Shown: piece by piece, positions 41,103-49,923 of the stretch
How positions within the stretch are numbered: the stretch's first letter is position 1
How the letters are laid out: every line of letters starts with the position of its first letter
Assembly: GCF_004362525.1 (NCBI RefSeq)
Contig: NZ_SNXS01000002.1
Coordinates: 62,001 to 126,000 of the forward strand
DNA from: Roseateles toxinivorans
Lineage (GTDB): Bacteria > Pseudomonadota > Gammaproteobacteria > Burkholderiales > Burkholderiaceae_C
Reading direction: 5' to 3'
DNA length: 64,000 nt
Notes under the pieces: model-generated
Seen by the model: the letters and a program-made list of their open reading frames with translations, nothing else
The model's database searches: none
Told to the model about the DNA's origin: nothing
Translations under genes and position numbers: made by a program

Positions 41103-41894
41103 ATGAATTCATTCCACGGCAAGGTAGCCTTCATCACCGGGGGCGGCACCGGCATCGGCGCGGCCGTGGCCCAGCAGCTGGCCGCGGCCGGCGCCAAGGT
41201 GGTGCTGATGGGCCGGCGGCTGGAGCCGCTGCAGGCCGTGGCCCAACCGCTGGGTGGCCTGGCCTTGGCCGGCGATGCGGCCGACGCCGCCGATGTGCGC
41301 AAGGCGCTGGCCCAGGCGCACGAGGCCTTCGGCAAGGTCGACCTGCTGGTGGCCAATGCCGGCGGCCACGGCATCGGCACGGCCATCGACACGACGGACG
41401 ATTCCTGGGCCCAGGCCACGCGCCTGAACCTGGACACCGCCTTCGTCTGCGCCCGCGAGGCCCTGCCCGACCTGATCGCGCAACGCGGCAACATCGTCAT
41501 CCTGTCCTCGCTGGCCGGGCACTTCGCCGGCCCGGGTGTGGTCGGCTATGTGACGATGAAGCATGCCCTGATCGGCCTGACCCGCTCGCTGGCCCGCGAC
41601 TACGGGCCGCAGGGCGTGCGCGTCAACGCCGTCTGCCCCGGCTGGGTGCGCACGGCCATGGCCGACGAGCAGATGCAGGTATTGATCGACAAATACCAGC
41701 TCGCTGATGTGGATGCCGCCTACGACAGGGTCACGCGCAACGTGCCCATGCGCCGCGCCGCCTCGGCCGATGACGTGGCCAATGCGGTGCTGTTCCTGGC
41801 CTCACCGCTGGCCGCCATGATCACCGGCACTTCGCTGATGGTGGACGGCGGTGCCTCCGCCGTCGATCTGCCGACGATTGCCTTTGCTGATTGA
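41103..41894 (+). CDS. Short-chain dehydrogenase/reductase
   Basis: NAD(P)-dependent SDR of 263 residues. The cofactor motif TGGGTGIG is at residues 13-20, the NAG motif at about 84-86, and the catalytic Tyr149-x3-Lys153 (YVTMK) with a Ser about 13 residues earlier completes the active site. The C-terminal DVANAVLFLASPLAAMITGTSLMVDGG region (seen in part) is that of classical SDRs. A GGGAGACAGGC ribosome site precedes the ATG. It follows the GMC gene by 80 bases and precedes the MoaF-like gene by 13 bases, so it probably carries out a second oxidation step on the same compound. Substrate unknown. Confidence 0.92.
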   Translation: MNSFHGKVAFITGGGTGIGAAVAQQLAAAGAKVVLMGRRLEPLQAVAQPLGGLALAGDAADAADVRKALAQAHEAFGKVDLLVANAGGHGIGTAIDTTDDSWAQATRLNLDTAFVCAREALPDLIAQRGNIVILSSLAGHFAGPGVVGYVTMKHALIGLTRSLARDYGPQGVRVNAVCPGWVRTAMADEQMQVLIDKYQLADVDAAYDRVTRNVPMRRAASADDVANAVLFLASPLAAMITGTSLMVDGGASAVDLPTIAFAD

Positions 41895-41907
41895 TAACGG
41901 AGACTCC

Positions 41908-42705
41908 ATGAGCAACCAACGCCCCGCGGGCTGGAAGAACTACGACGACTTCGCCGACGGCATCGCCAGCAACCGCCTGCCCGCCTCGGCCGCCCTGGTC
42001 GGCAAGACGCTGCGTCTGAACCTGCCCGCCTTTGTGCTGACCCTGAGCCCCAGCGATCCGCACCGCCTGAGCTGGTCCGAGCAGGGCCAGCACCACGGGC
42101 ATGGCGAGGACTGGTATGAGGCGATCGAGGTCGCCCCCGACACCTTCTTCATCGACATCACCCAGGCCTCGCGTCCGCAGGAGGCGCTGACGGTGATCGT
42201 CAACACCCGCACTTTGCGCGTGCTGGCGATTCGCTGCCAGATCATCAGTACGGAAGCGGCCGGCGGCGAGCCCCGCGTGCCGCAGGACTTCTGGGTCGGC
42301 ACGCTGGGCGACGACCCATCCGCCACCACCGGCCCGGTGCCCGCACCGACGCGCGATCTGATAGGCCTGCGAACCTGGCAGACCTACAGCCCCAGCCACA
42401 CCTACGAGCACACCTATCTGAGCTCCAGCCGTTACGCCTGGCAATGCCTGGTGGGCGTGCAGCGCGGCCATGGCGATGTGGACCTGGCCAGCTACTACAA
42501 ATTCGACGAGAACCAGTACATCTTCACCTTCCGCGAGTTCAAGATCCCGGTCGCCTCGGTGTTCTTCTTCAACTTCGCGGCAGGCCGCTCCACCGGCAAG
42601 TTCCTGGGCCTGACCGGCGCCGGCGAGATTGCCAACAACCCGGCCGGCGCTTTCATGCGCAAGGCTTCCATGACTTTCTACGCCCAAGGCGAGGAGCCAG
42701 TCTGA
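41908..42705 (+). CDS. MoaF-like protein
   Basis: A 265-residue protein that resembles the MoaF family, named for a gene seen next to molybdenum-cofactor genes but with no proven role in cofactor synthesis. Two similar beta-rich halves are suggested: residues about 25-130 (LVGKTLRLNLPAFVLTL, HRLSWSEQG) and about 145-265 (LIGLRTWQTYSPSHTYEHTYLSS, YYKFDENQYIFTFREFKIP, both in part). This is compatible with a lipocalin- or calycin-like ligand-binding fold. The ATG has a GGAGACTCC site. It sits between an SDR and a SnoaL-like gene with one-base overlap to the latter, so a role in binding or transforming the pathway's small molecule is more likely than cofactor synthesis; that is inference. Confidence 0.75.
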   Translation: MSNQRPAGWKNYDDFADGIASNRLPASAALVGKTLRLNLPAFVLTLSPSDPHRLSWSEQGQHHGHGEDWYEAIEVAPDTFFIDITQASRPQEALTVIVNTRTLRVLAIRCQIISTEAAGGEPRVPQDFWVGTLGDDPSATTGPVPAPTRDLIGLRTWQTYSPSHTYEHTYLSSSRYAWQCLVGVQRGHGDVDLASYYKFDENQYIFTFREFKIPVASVFFFNFAAGRSTGKFLGLTGAGEIANNPAGAFMRKASMTFYAQGEEPV

Positions 42706-43094
42706 TGCGCACCAATCTGCAGATCATTCAGGAACACTACGCGGCCTCCGACCGCCAGGACATCGCCGCGATGATGGCTGACGTGGCCCCCGACGCCCGC
42801 TGGACCGAGGCCGCCGGCTTCCCCTGCGCCGGCACGCATGTGGGCCCGCAACAGATCATCGACAAGGTATTCAAGGTGCTGGGCGGCGAGTGGGAGGGCT
42901 ACACCTTCAAGCTCGAATCGCTGATCGACGGCGGCGCGACGATTGCCGGCGTGGGCACCTACTCGGGCACCTACCGCAAGACCGGCAAAGCGATGCAGGC
43001 ACGCGTCGTCCATGTGTGGCAACTCGACGCCGGCAAGATCCGCGCCTTCGAGCAGTTCACCGACACCCTGCTGGTGGCACGGGCGATGACATAG
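42705..43094 (+). CDS. SnoaL/NTF2-like small protein
   Basis: A 129-residue alpha+beta cone protein of the SnoaL-like/DUF4440-type group. It begins MRTNLQIIQEHYAASDRQDI, followed by the usual DVAPDARWTEAAGFP and GPQQIIDKVFKVL segments and ends with a strand pair (ARVVHVWQLDAGKIRAFEQFTD). Such proteins act as isomerases, cyclases, dehydratases or simple ligand binders. Its ATG overlaps the MoaF-like stop by one base (TGATG). It is the last gene before a strong terminator, so it closes the unit that begins with the second chemoreceptor. The exact reaction cannot be predicted from sequence. Confidence 0.82.
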   Translation: MRTNLQIIQEHYAASDRQDIAAMMADVAPDARWTEAAGFPCAGTHVGPQQIIDKVFKVLGGEWEGYTFKLESLIDGGATIAGVGTYSGTYRKTGKAMQARVVHVWQLDAGKIRAFEQFTDTLLVARAMT

Positions 43095-43143
43095 GGTGAG
43101 GAGTGGGATGGCTCGGTTCCAGGCTGGACCGTCCGAATTCACA

Positions 43144-43165
43144 GCCGCCTTCGGGCGGCTTTTTT
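43144..43165 (+). terminator. Rho-independent terminator after the GMC-SDR-MoaF-SnoaL unit
   Basis: Perfect stem GCCGCC-TTCG-GGCGGC with a stable tetraloop followed by six T. The remainder of the 298-base gap up to the next gene (43166-43392) shows no reading frame of note and presumably holds the promoter for the outer-membrane protein. Confidence 0.92.
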
Positions 43166-43392
43166 CTTCATCGTCGATCTGCGGGCTTTTAGCGACGCAG
43201 AAGGCTGGGTAGGCCCGCAGCTCGAGTCACGCTAGCACCGGCTCCTTCGGAAACCGACTCATTTGATCGACAGCGCCCATTGCACCCCCGTGCGCGCAAG
43301 TCCATCTGGCGCTGCATCTCCAGTCAAACGCCCTGCCTCTCCACTTCCTACGATGACTTGTCTGATCCCATTCATCAACAAGAGGAGACATC

Positions 43393-44280
43393 ATGGCACG
43401 CAAAATAAGCGCAATCACCTTCGCCGCAATGGCGGCACTGCTGGCCGGCAACGCCCTAGCCACCGAGGGCGGCGGCGGGGTCTATCCGAACGGCAATGAG
43501 AACTATCTGGTCGGCGCGATGCCGCCCCCCGGCACCTACTGGCTGGCCTACGCTGGCTATGACCACCTGACCAAGCTGCGCGACAACAACGGCGACCGCA
43601 TCAATGTGCCCTTCGACGTCAAGGTCGGTGCCTTCGCGCCGCGCTTCGTCTGGGTCACCGACACCAAGATTCTGGGCGGTCAGCTGGCCTGGCATGTGAT
43701 AGCTCCGCTGCTCAATGTCGATGTCAGCGTGGCCGGCAGCAGCCAACGCAAGACCGGCCTGGGCGACATTGTGTTCGGCCCCGGCCTCGGCTATCACGAG
43801 GGCAATCTGCACTATGTGTTCGCGCTGGACGTCAATGCGCCGACCGGCTCGTACAAGAAGACCGACATGGCCAACACCAGCCGCAACTACTGGAATCTGG
43901 AGCCGCTGATCGCCGTCAGCTATGTGCAACCGCAGGGCATCAATGCCGACATCAAGTTTCACTACGACTTCAATGCCGAGAACAAGGACACGAAGTACAA
44001 GTCCGGCCAGGAATTCCACTTCGACTATGCGCTGGGCTATGGCTTCGGCAACGGCTGGGTGGCCGGCGTGGGCGGCTATGTCTACCAGCAGGTCACGGCC
44101 GACAAGCTGAATGGCGCGACGGTGGCCAATGCCAAGGGCGAGGCGATGGGCTTCGGGCCCTCGATCAAGTACGACAACGGCAAGGGCTTCTTCATCACCG
44201 CCAAGTGGCAGAAGGACTTCTCGGTCAAGAACCGGGCCGAGGGCACGGCGCTGAAGGTCAAGTTCTCGATTCCTTTCTAG
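43393..44280 (+). CDS. Outer-membrane SphA/MetA-type (phenol meta-pathway) protein
   Basis: Exported beta-barrel protein of 295 residues. The signal peptide MARKISAITFAAMAALLAGNALA is cleaved before TEGGGGVYPNG (seen in part). The mature part consists of alternating amphipathic strands (YWLAYAGYDHL, FHFDYALGYGFGNGWVAGVGGYVY in part) and ends KVKFSIPF with a terminal Phe, as in outer-membrane proteins. Members of this family (Phenol_MetA_deg) occur beside catabolic genes for aromatic or hydrophobic compounds, including Pseudomonas SphA, and are thought to help uptake. A GAGGAGA ribosome site precedes the ATG. Its location between the dehydrogenase unit and the aldehyde dehydrogenase/ABC importer unit fits entry of the substrate through the outer membrane. 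Confidence 0.85.
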   Translation: MARKISAITFAAMAALLAGNALATEGGGGVYPNGNENYLVGAMPPPGTYWLAYAGYDHLTKLRDNNGDRINVPFDVKVGAFAPRFVWVTDTKILGGQLAWHVIAPLLNVDVSVAGSSQRKTGLGDIVFGPGLGYHEGNLHYVFALDVNAPTGSYKKTDMANTSRNYWNLEPLIAVSYVQPQGINADIKFHYDFNAENKDTKYKSGQEFHFDYALGYGFGNGWVAGVGGYVYQQVTADKLNGATVANAKGEAMGFGPSIKYDNGKGFFITAKWQKDFSVKNRAEGTALKVKFSIPF

Positions 44281-44290
44281 GCGGCGGTGC

Positions 44291-44352
44291 CCCCCGGATT
44301 GCGCTGCGCTTCATCCGGGCTACGAACGCTGTAGCCCGCATGCAATGCGGGG
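44291..44352. repeat. REP-like palindromic intergenic element
   Basis: Two adjacent stem-loops: CCCGGAT ... ATCCGGG (44293-44319) and CCCGCAT-GCA-ATGCGGG (44335-44351), joined by a GGGCTACGAACGCTGTAG linker. The wording (CCGGATTGCGCTGCGCTTCATCCGG) matches the repetitive extragenic palindromes seen in many proteobacteria. It lies between the outer-membrane protein and the aldehyde dehydrogenase genes and may stabilise or attenuate the message. Confidence 0.65.
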
Positions 44353-44467
44353 TCGTACCTCTGTGCACCGGCATGCAATCCGCGCTGCGCTGCCAGACAA
44401 GCGCCGCGGCAGGCCCCTGCCTACAGTGCCCGAAGACTGCGCCACCCCAAGACCCAGGAGTTCTTTC

Positions 44468-45973
44468 ATGCACCCGCGAGATCTATCGCTTGAACAGCTT
44501 GCCAAGGTCGGCTTTCTCGCGCGCCACCGGCACCACAACTTCATAGACGGCCGAGCCAGCCCGGCGGCCTCGGGCCTGTTCACCCCGGTGGTGGACCCGG
44601 CCACCGAGCTGGTCGTCGCCGAGGCGTCGGACAGCGACGAGCGCGATGTCGAGCTGGCCGTGGCCAGCGCGCGCCGCACCTTCGAGGACTCGGCCTGGTC
44701 GGCCATGCTGCCGGCCGAGCGCGAGCGCCTGCTCTACAGGCTGTCGCAGCTGATCGACGAGCATGCCGACGAGCTGAGCGCGCTGGAGACCCTGCAAAGC
44801 GGCAAGCTGCAGGCGATTGCGCGGATGATCGATGTCGGCAGCGGTGCCGCCTTCGTGCGCTATATGGCCGGCTGGGCGACCAAGCTGGAGGGTCAGACCC
44901 TGGACCCATCCATTCCGGGCCCACCGGGCACGCACTACATCATCTACACCCGGCGCGAGGCGGTGGGCGTGGTGGCGGCGGTCGTGCCCTGGAACTTTCC
45001 GCTGGCGATTGCCCTGTGGAAGGTCGCTCCCGCACTGGCGGCCGGCTGCACCGTGGTGCTCAAGCCCTCGGAGGAGACACCGCTGACGGCGCTGCGCCTG
45101 GCCGAACTGGTGATGCAGGCGGGCTTTCCGGCCGGCGTGCTGAATGTGGTCTGCGGCCGCGGCCACACGGCCGGTGCGGCGCTGACCCGCCACCCGGACG
45201 TCAACAAGATCAGCTTCACCGGCTCCACCGCCGTGGGCAAGCAGATCGGCCATGCGGCGGTCGAGAATATGGCGCGCATGACGCTGGAGCTGGGCGGCAA
45301 GTCGCCGATGATCGTGCTGGCCGATGCCGACCCGGCCAAGGCGGCCCTCGGCGCGGCCATGGGCATCTTCTTCAACCAGGGTCAGGTCTGCACTGCAGGC
45401 TCGCGGCTCTATGTCCATCGGTCGATCTTCGACCAAGTGCTGCGGGGTCTGGCCGAGGCTGCCCAGTCACTAAAGATAGGCTCCGGCTTCGATGCCGCCT
45501 CGCAGCTGGGCCCGCTGGCCTCGAAGCGCCATTTCGAGCGCGTGCTGGGTTTCATCGCCGAGGCACGGGCCGAGGGCGCGCGCGTCGTCACCGGCGGAGA
45601 GCGGGCGCTGGCCGGTGGCTACTTCGTGCAGCCCACCGTGCTGACCGATGTGCATGCCGGCATGCGCATCGTGCGCGAGGAGGTGTTCGGCCCGGTCATC
45701 GTCGTCATTCCCTTCGACGATGTCGACGAGGCCGTGCGTCTGGCCAATGACAACCCGATGGGGTTGGCGGCCAGCATCTGGTCCAACGACCTGTCGGCCG
45801 TGCACCGGCTGATTCCGCGGCTGAAGGCCGGCACCGTCTGGGTCAACACTCACAACATGCTGGACAACGGCCTGCCGCTGGGCGGCTACAAGCAATCGGG
45901 CTATGGGCGCGACCTGGGCCGCGCCGCCGTCGAGAGTTTCACCGAGCTGAAAAGCGTGTGCATGGCCGTTTGA
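44468..45973 (+). CDS. Aldehyde dehydrogenase (phenylacetaldehyde/betaine-aldehyde type)
   Basis: NAD(P)-dependent ALDH of 501 residues that oxidises an aldehyde to its acid. Cofactor segment PWNFPLAIALWK, the Rossmann FTGSTAVGK, general base Glu in LELGGKSP, and the nucleophile Cys308 in NQGQVCTAG are all present. The C-terminal AGTVWVNTHNMLDNGLPLGG and GYGRDLGRAAV stretches are, from memory, closest to FeaB-type phenylacetaldehyde dehydrogenases. The AraC regulator at the end of this cluster is also FeaR-like. The product of the GMC dehydrogenase is its likely substrate. The ATG has an AGGAG site 8 bases upstream. It heads the unit that continues with the Liv-type transporter, 41 bases before the binding-protein gene. 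Confidence 0.92.
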   Translation: MHPRDLSLEQLAKVGFLARHRHHNFIDGRASPAASGLFTPVVDPATELVVAEASDSDERDVELAVASARRTFEDSAWSAMLPAERERLLYRLSQLIDEHADELSALETLQSGKLQAIARMIDVGSGAAFVRYMAGWATKLEGQTLDPSIPGPPGTHYIIYTRREAVGVVAAVVPWNFPLAIALWKVAPALAAGCTVVLKPSEETPLTALRLAELVMQAGFPAGVLNVVCGRGHTAGAALTRHPDVNKISFTGSTAVGKQIGHAAVENMARMTLELGGKSPMIVLADADPAKAALGAAMGIFFNQGQVCTAGSRLYVHRSIFDQVLRGLAEAAQSLKIGSGFDAASQLGPLASKRHFERVLGFIAEARAEGARVVTGGERALAGGYFVQPTVLTDVHAGMRIVREEVFGPVIVVIPFDDVDEAVRLANDNPMGLAASIWSNDLSAVHRLIPRLKAGTVWVNTHNMLDNGLPLGGYKQSGYGRDLGRAAVESFTELKSVCMAV

Positions 45974-46014
45974 GCCCAGAGCGCACCACACAACCACAAC
46001 AGGAGACAAGCAAT

Positions 46015-47271
46015 ATGAAGCACTTCATCCAACGCGCCTTGCCCGTGGCCCTGGGACTGACGGCGCTCAGCGGCGCCGGCTGGGCACAGAACGTCAGCTG
46101 CGGGCTGAACAGCGGCAAGGCCGCCACCGGCGAACCACTGCCCATCGGCGCCGTGGTCGGCAAGACCGGGCCCGACGACTTCAGCTCGGCCGCAGGTGCC
46201 GCCGCCGCCTACTTCAAGTGCGTCAACGCCAACGGCGGCATCAATGGCCGGCCGGTCGAGTACATCGTCGCCGACGACCAGTGGAACCCGGAGACGGCGA
46301 CACAGGTGGCCTCCAAGCTGGTCAAGGACCGCAAGGTGCTGGCCATGGCCGGCAACACCAGCTTCGTCGAGTGCGGCGCCAACGCGAAGATGTATGCGCA
46401 GGAAGACGTGATGGTGATCGCCGGCGTCGGCGTGCCGCGCGAATGCTTCAATGCCAAGAACTATGCGCCGATCAACTCGGGGCCCCGCGTCTCCGGCACG
46501 ATCGCCGCGATGTATGCGGCCAAGAAGTACGGCGCCAAGAAGATGGTCTGCATCATCCCCAACATCCCCAGCCTGGGCAACTGGGCCTGCGAGGGCCCGA
46601 AGGAATGGGGGGCCAAGAACGGCGTGTTGTCGGAAACCATCGTCATCGACCCGGGCTCGGCCGACGCCACCTCGGTGATGCTGCAGGCGGCGAGCAAGAA
46701 GCCCGACGTCATCATCATGAACGTACCCAAGGGCATTCTGGTGCCCATGCTGGCCGCGGCCGAGCAGCAGAACCTGGGCAAGAAGATCCACTTCGTGTCG
46801 TCCGCCCCTGCCTACAACACCGAGGTGCCCAAGGCCATTGGCGCCTACTGGAAGAACAACTTCGACACCAATCTCGAGTTCCAGCCGCTGGAGGCCGGCG
46901 GCCCGGACAACAAGAACTGGCTGACGCTGATGGACAAGTACGGCAACAAGTCCGACCCGCGCGACACCTTCTCGCAGGCTGGCTATCTGGCCGCACGCGT
47001 GGTCACCGAAGCGATGCTGAAGCTGGACCCGAAGAAGATTGACCGCGCCGCCGTCAGCAATGCGCTGCGCGCGGTCAACGGTTTCAAGAGCGACATCCTG
47101 TGCAAGCCCTTCTACGTCGGCAACGGCAGCCGCCACAACGCCAACAACAGCGGGCCGATGGCCACCAGCACCGGCACCGCCTGGGCCATCGCCCCGGGCG
47201 GCTGCATGACGGCCGATGACCCCGAACTGGCCGACATCCGCGCCGACGAGAAGAAGATGGGCATCAAGTAA
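46015..47271 (+). CDS. Branched-chain-amino-acid-type ABC transporter substrate-binding protein
   Basis: Periplasmic binding protein of 418 residues, family of LivK/Leu-Ile-Val receptors. A signal peptide ends near residue 24 (GAGWA-QN). The mature protein has two lobes: the first with EPLPIGAVVGKTGPDDF, VNANGGINGRPVEYI (in part) and SFVECGANAKMY; the second with KKMVCIIPNIPSLGNW and KKPDVIIMNVPKG. The mature protein contains several cysteines, including a pair that may form a disulfide. Proteins of this family often bind aromatic acids, amides or other non-amino-acid ligands when located in catabolic clusters. A strong AGGAGA site precedes the ATG. It feeds the four downstream transporter genes, with only 3 bases to the first permease. 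Confidence 0.92.
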   Translation: MKHFIQRALPVALGLTALSGAGWAQNVSCGLNSGKAATGEPLPIGAVVGKTGPDDFSSAAGAAAAYFKCVNANGGINGRPVEYIVADDQWNPETATQVASKLVKDRKVLAMAGNTSFVECGANAKMYAQEDVMVIAGVGVPRECFNAKNYAPINSGPRVSGTIAAMYAAKKYGAKKMVCIIPNIPSLGNWACEGPKEWGAKNGVLSETIVIDPGSADATSVMLQAASKKPDVIIMNVPKGILVPMLAAAEQQNLGKKIHFVSSAPAYNTEVPKAIGAYWKNNFDTNLEFQPLEAGGPDNKNWLTLMDKYGNKSDPRDTFSQAGYLAARVVTEAMLKLDPKKIDRAAVSNALRAVNGFKSDILCKPFYVGNGSRHNANNSGPMATSTGTAWAIAPGGCMTADDPELADIRADEKKMGIK

Positions 47272-47274
47272 GCC

Positions 47275-48132
47275 ATGGTGGACTTGCTGCCTTTCCTGGT
47301 CTCCGGTCTGGGCATCGGCGCCGTCTATGCCCTGTCCGGGGTGGGTCTGGTGGTGCTGTACCGATCGTCGGGCGTGCTGAACTTCGCCTTCGGCGCGCTC
47401 GGCGCGATCGGCGCCTATGTGGCCTGGTCTTTGCTGGACCAGGACTGGCCGCAGTGGCTGGCCTGGGCCAGCGCGATAGCCACGGCGATGGCGCTGTCGC
47501 TGGCCTATGGCCGGCTGCTGGCACCCAAGCTGGCCCACCGCGACCCGACCATACGCAGCATAGGCACGCTGGGCTTTGCGCTGATCGTGATGGGCTTCAC
47601 CGAGTGGTACTGGGGCGCCCAGCCGCGCCGGCTGGTGCTGCCCACCGACGCCGAGGCGCTGGAGTTCGCCGATGTGCGCCTGACCTACACCCGCGTGCTC
47701 GGCCTCACCCTGGCGCTGGCGATGATGGCGGGCATTGGCCTGCTCCTGAGCCGCACCCGCATCGGCCTGAAGATGCGTGCGCTGGCCAATGACCGCGACC
47801 TGAGCGCGCTATTGGGGATTCGCGTGCTGCAGGTGGACACGGTGGCCTGGGTGCTGTCGGGCGCCTTCGCCGGCGTCTGCGGCCTGCTGCTGGCCAATAT
47901 CGTGCGGCTGCAGGCCACCCTGCTGACCTTTCTGGTGATACCGGCCTTTGCCGCCGCCATCCTGGGCCGGCTGAACTCGCTGCCGGTGACGGTGACGGCC
48001 GGCATCAGCATAGGCGTGCTGGAGGCCCTGGCCATCACGGTGCCAGGTTTCGCCCCCTACCGCACGGCCGTGCCCTTTCTGGTGGCGCTGGCGGCCATCC
48101 TCTTTTTCCGCAGCGATGCACGCAAGGCCTGA
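47275..48132 (+). CDS. ABC transporter permease, LivH type
   Basis: Inner-membrane permease of 285 residues with about eight hydrophobic helices. The start MVDLLPFLVSGLGIGAVYALSGVGLVVLY (seen in part) and the GVLNFAFGALGAIGAYVAW segment are characteristic of LivH. The cytoplasmic coupling segment ANDRDLSALLGIRVLQVD is the expected ATPase contact. Starts 3 bases after the binding-protein stop and is followed 12 bases later by the LivM partner. Forms the membrane channel for the ligand delivered by the binding protein. Confidence 0.93.
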   Translation: MVDLLPFLVSGLGIGAVYALSGVGLVVLYRSSGVLNFAFGALGAIGAYVAWSLLDQDWPQWLAWASAIATAMALSLAYGRLLAPKLAHRDPTIRSIGTLGFALIVMGFTEWYWGAQPRRLVLPTDAEALEFADVRLTYTRVLGLTLALAMMAGIGLLLSRTRIGLKMRALANDRDLSALLGIRVLQVDTVAWVLSGAFAGVCGLLLANIVRLQATLLTFLVIPAFAAAILGRLNSLPVTVTAGISIGVLEALAITVPGFAPYRTAVPFLVALAAILFFRSDARKA

Positions 48133-48144
48133 TAGCCGTTGTTG

Positions 48145-49209
48145 ATGATGTCCTACGAGCAAACCCTTTCCCCTCACAGCACCGGAGCACCAGGTGAACT
48201 GCAGCAGGCACTGGCCCGCGCCGTCAGCGAAGCCCGCCGCTCCTGGCTGACGATGCTGTTGCTGCTGTCGCTTCTCGCCCTGGCGCTGCCCTGGCTGGCC
48301 AATGCCTACTGGATCAAGAGCCTGATCTCGGCCATGGCCCTGGCCGTGGCCGCCGCGGGTGTGGCCCTGCTCTATGGGCAGCTGGGCCTGGTGACCTTGT
48401 GCCAGCACGCGCTGCTGGGCGCCGGCGGCTGGGTCGCACTGCGGCTCAGCCACGGCCTGCAGCTGCCCTTCGAGTTGTGCGTGCTGGCAGCCGGGGCCAC
48501 CTCATGCCTGATCGGCATGCTGGCCGGCCTGCCGGCGCTGCGCATGAAGGGGCTGTACCTGGCGCTGGTCACCCTGATGATGGCCGGTGGCTTCCAGGTC
48601 GTGATCAGTGCAACAGGTTTCCCCGATGGCGGCGAGGGCTGGCTGGGCCGCGTCGTCGGCAGCGAGCGGCTGATGATGGCGCGCCCGGCGCTGGCGCTGT
48701 CCGACGCCGCCTATTTCCGCTATGTGGTGATCTGCCTGGCCCTGGTGCTGAGCCTGATCGAGCTGCACCGCCGCACCAAGGCCGGCCGCTCCTGGGCGCT
48801 GATACGCCGCGGCGAGGCGGCCGCCGTCAGCGCCGGCGTCAATATCCTGCTATACCAGACCTGGGCCTTCGGCCTGGCGGGCTTTTGCGCCGGCGTCAGC
48901 GGTGCGCTGCTGGCCGGCGGCGTGGGCCAGCTGGATGGCCGCGCCTTCGGCGCCGGCGACTCGGTGATGACCTTTGCGCTGAGCGTCGTCGGCGGCGTCT
49001 ACCACTGGCTGGGTCCCATCGTCGCCGGCCTGCTGATGCGGGCCGTGCCCTCGCTGCTGTCGGACTACAACGTCAGCGGCTTTCTGGCCGACATCTTCTT
49101 TGGTGCGGCCCTGCTGCATGCGCTGATCACCGCGCCTCAGGGCGTGGCCGGCCAGCTGCTGCAAGCGCTGACCGCTGTGCGACGCCGGCTGAGCGGGAGG
49201 CCCGCATGA
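48145..49209 (+). CDS. ABC transporter permease, LivM type
   Basis: Second permease subunit, 354 residues with nine to ten hydrophobic helices. Family segments include LISAMALAVAAAGVALLYGQLGLVTL near residue 60 (in part), LKGLYLALVTLMMA-like MKGLYLALVTLMMAGGF, and the coupling helix WALIRRGEAAAVSAGVNI. Two ATGs (48145, 48148) follow two TTG codons and no strong ribosome site is visible, so it is probably coupled to livH. Its stop overlaps the start of the ATPase gene as ATGA. Works with the LivH-type protein as a heterodimer. Confidence 0.92.
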   Translation: MMSYEQTLSPHSTGAPGELQQALARAVSEARRSWLTMLLLLSLLALALPWLANAYWIKSLISAMALAVAAAGVALLYGQLGLVTLCQHALLGAGGWVALRLSHGLQLPFELCVLAAGATSCLIGMLAGLPALRMKGLYLALVTLMMAGGFQVVISATGFPDGGEGWLGRVVGSERLMMARPALALSDAAYFRYVVICLALVLSLIELHRRTKAGRSWALIRRGEAAAVSAGVNILLYQTWAFGLAGFCAGVSGALLAGGVGQLDGRAFGAGDSVMTFALSVVGGVYHWLGPIVAGLLMRAVPSLLSDYNVSGFLADIFFGAALLHALITAPQGVAGQLLQALTAVRRRLSGRPA

Positions 49210-49910
49210 TCGAGCTGAACCAGGTCAGCGTCGCCTTCTGGGGTGTCAAGGCCATAGACGGGCTCACCGCCAGCCTCAGCGCGCCGGTCTGCGGGCTGAT
49301 CGGCCCCAACGGCGCGGGCAAGACCACGTTGGTCAATTTGCTCAGCGGCCTGGTGTCGGCGGCCGAGGGCACGGTCCATGTGCAGGGCACGCCGCTGCTG
49401 GGCATGAAGCCGATTGCCCGCGTGCGCTTTGGCGTGCGGCGCTCGTTCCAGACCGAGCAGGTAGTCGAAGACCTCAGCGTCTGGGACAACGTCCGTGCCG
49501 TGCTCGACCACGTGCCGCACGAGCGGGCCAACTTGCAGGCCCAGCTGGCCGAGATCCTTGCCTACACGGGCCTGAGCTCGGTGGCCACGCGGCCCGGCCA
49601 GCAGCTCAATCTGTTCCAGCGCCGCATGGTCGAGGTGGCCAAGGCGCTGGTGGGCAAGCCCAAGCTGCTGCTGTTCGACGAGCCCGGTGCCGGCCTGACC
49701 GAGCAGGAGTCGCAGCTGCTGCGCGCCGCCATCGTCGGCATACCGGCGCGCTTCGGCGCCCAGGTGCTGCTGATCGACCATGACGTGGACCTGATCAAGG
49801 CCACCTGCACCCAGACCCTGGTGATGGACTTCGGCCGCCGTCTGGCGCTGGGCCCGACCGCCGAGGTGCTGGAAGACCCCGATGTGCGCCGCGCCTACCT
49901 CGGCACCTGA
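49206..49910 (+). CDS. ABC transporter ATPase, LivG type, with atypical signature motif
   Basis: Nucleotide-binding subunit of 234 residues. Walker A GPNGAGKTT and Walker B KLLLFDEPGAGL are intact, as are the Q-loop (RRSFQTEQV) and switch His (LLIDHDVDLI). The signature motif, normally LSGGQ or LPYGQQRR in LivG proteins, reads LNLFQRRMVEVAKAL: the glycine that contacts the partner's ATP is missing. This may make one of the two ATP sites inactive, as in asymmetric ABC pumps, because the LivF partner has a normal LSGGQ. ATGA overlap with livM shows tight coupling. The start used here gives MIELNQVSVAFWGVKAI, the usual beginning of the domain. Confidence 0.92.
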   Translation: MIELNQVSVAFWGVKAIDGLTASLSAPVCGLIGPNGAGKTTLVNLLSGLVSAAEGTVHVQGTPLLGMKPIARVRFGVRRSFQTEQVVEDLSVWDNVRAVLDHVPHERANLQAQLAEILAYTGLSSVATRPGQQLNLFQRRMVEVAKALVGKPKLLLFDEPGAGLTEQESQLLRAAIVGIPARFGAQVLLIDHDVDLIKATCTQTLVMDFGRRLALGPTAEVLEDPDVRRAYLGT

Positions 49911-49923
49911 GAAAGCTATAGCG

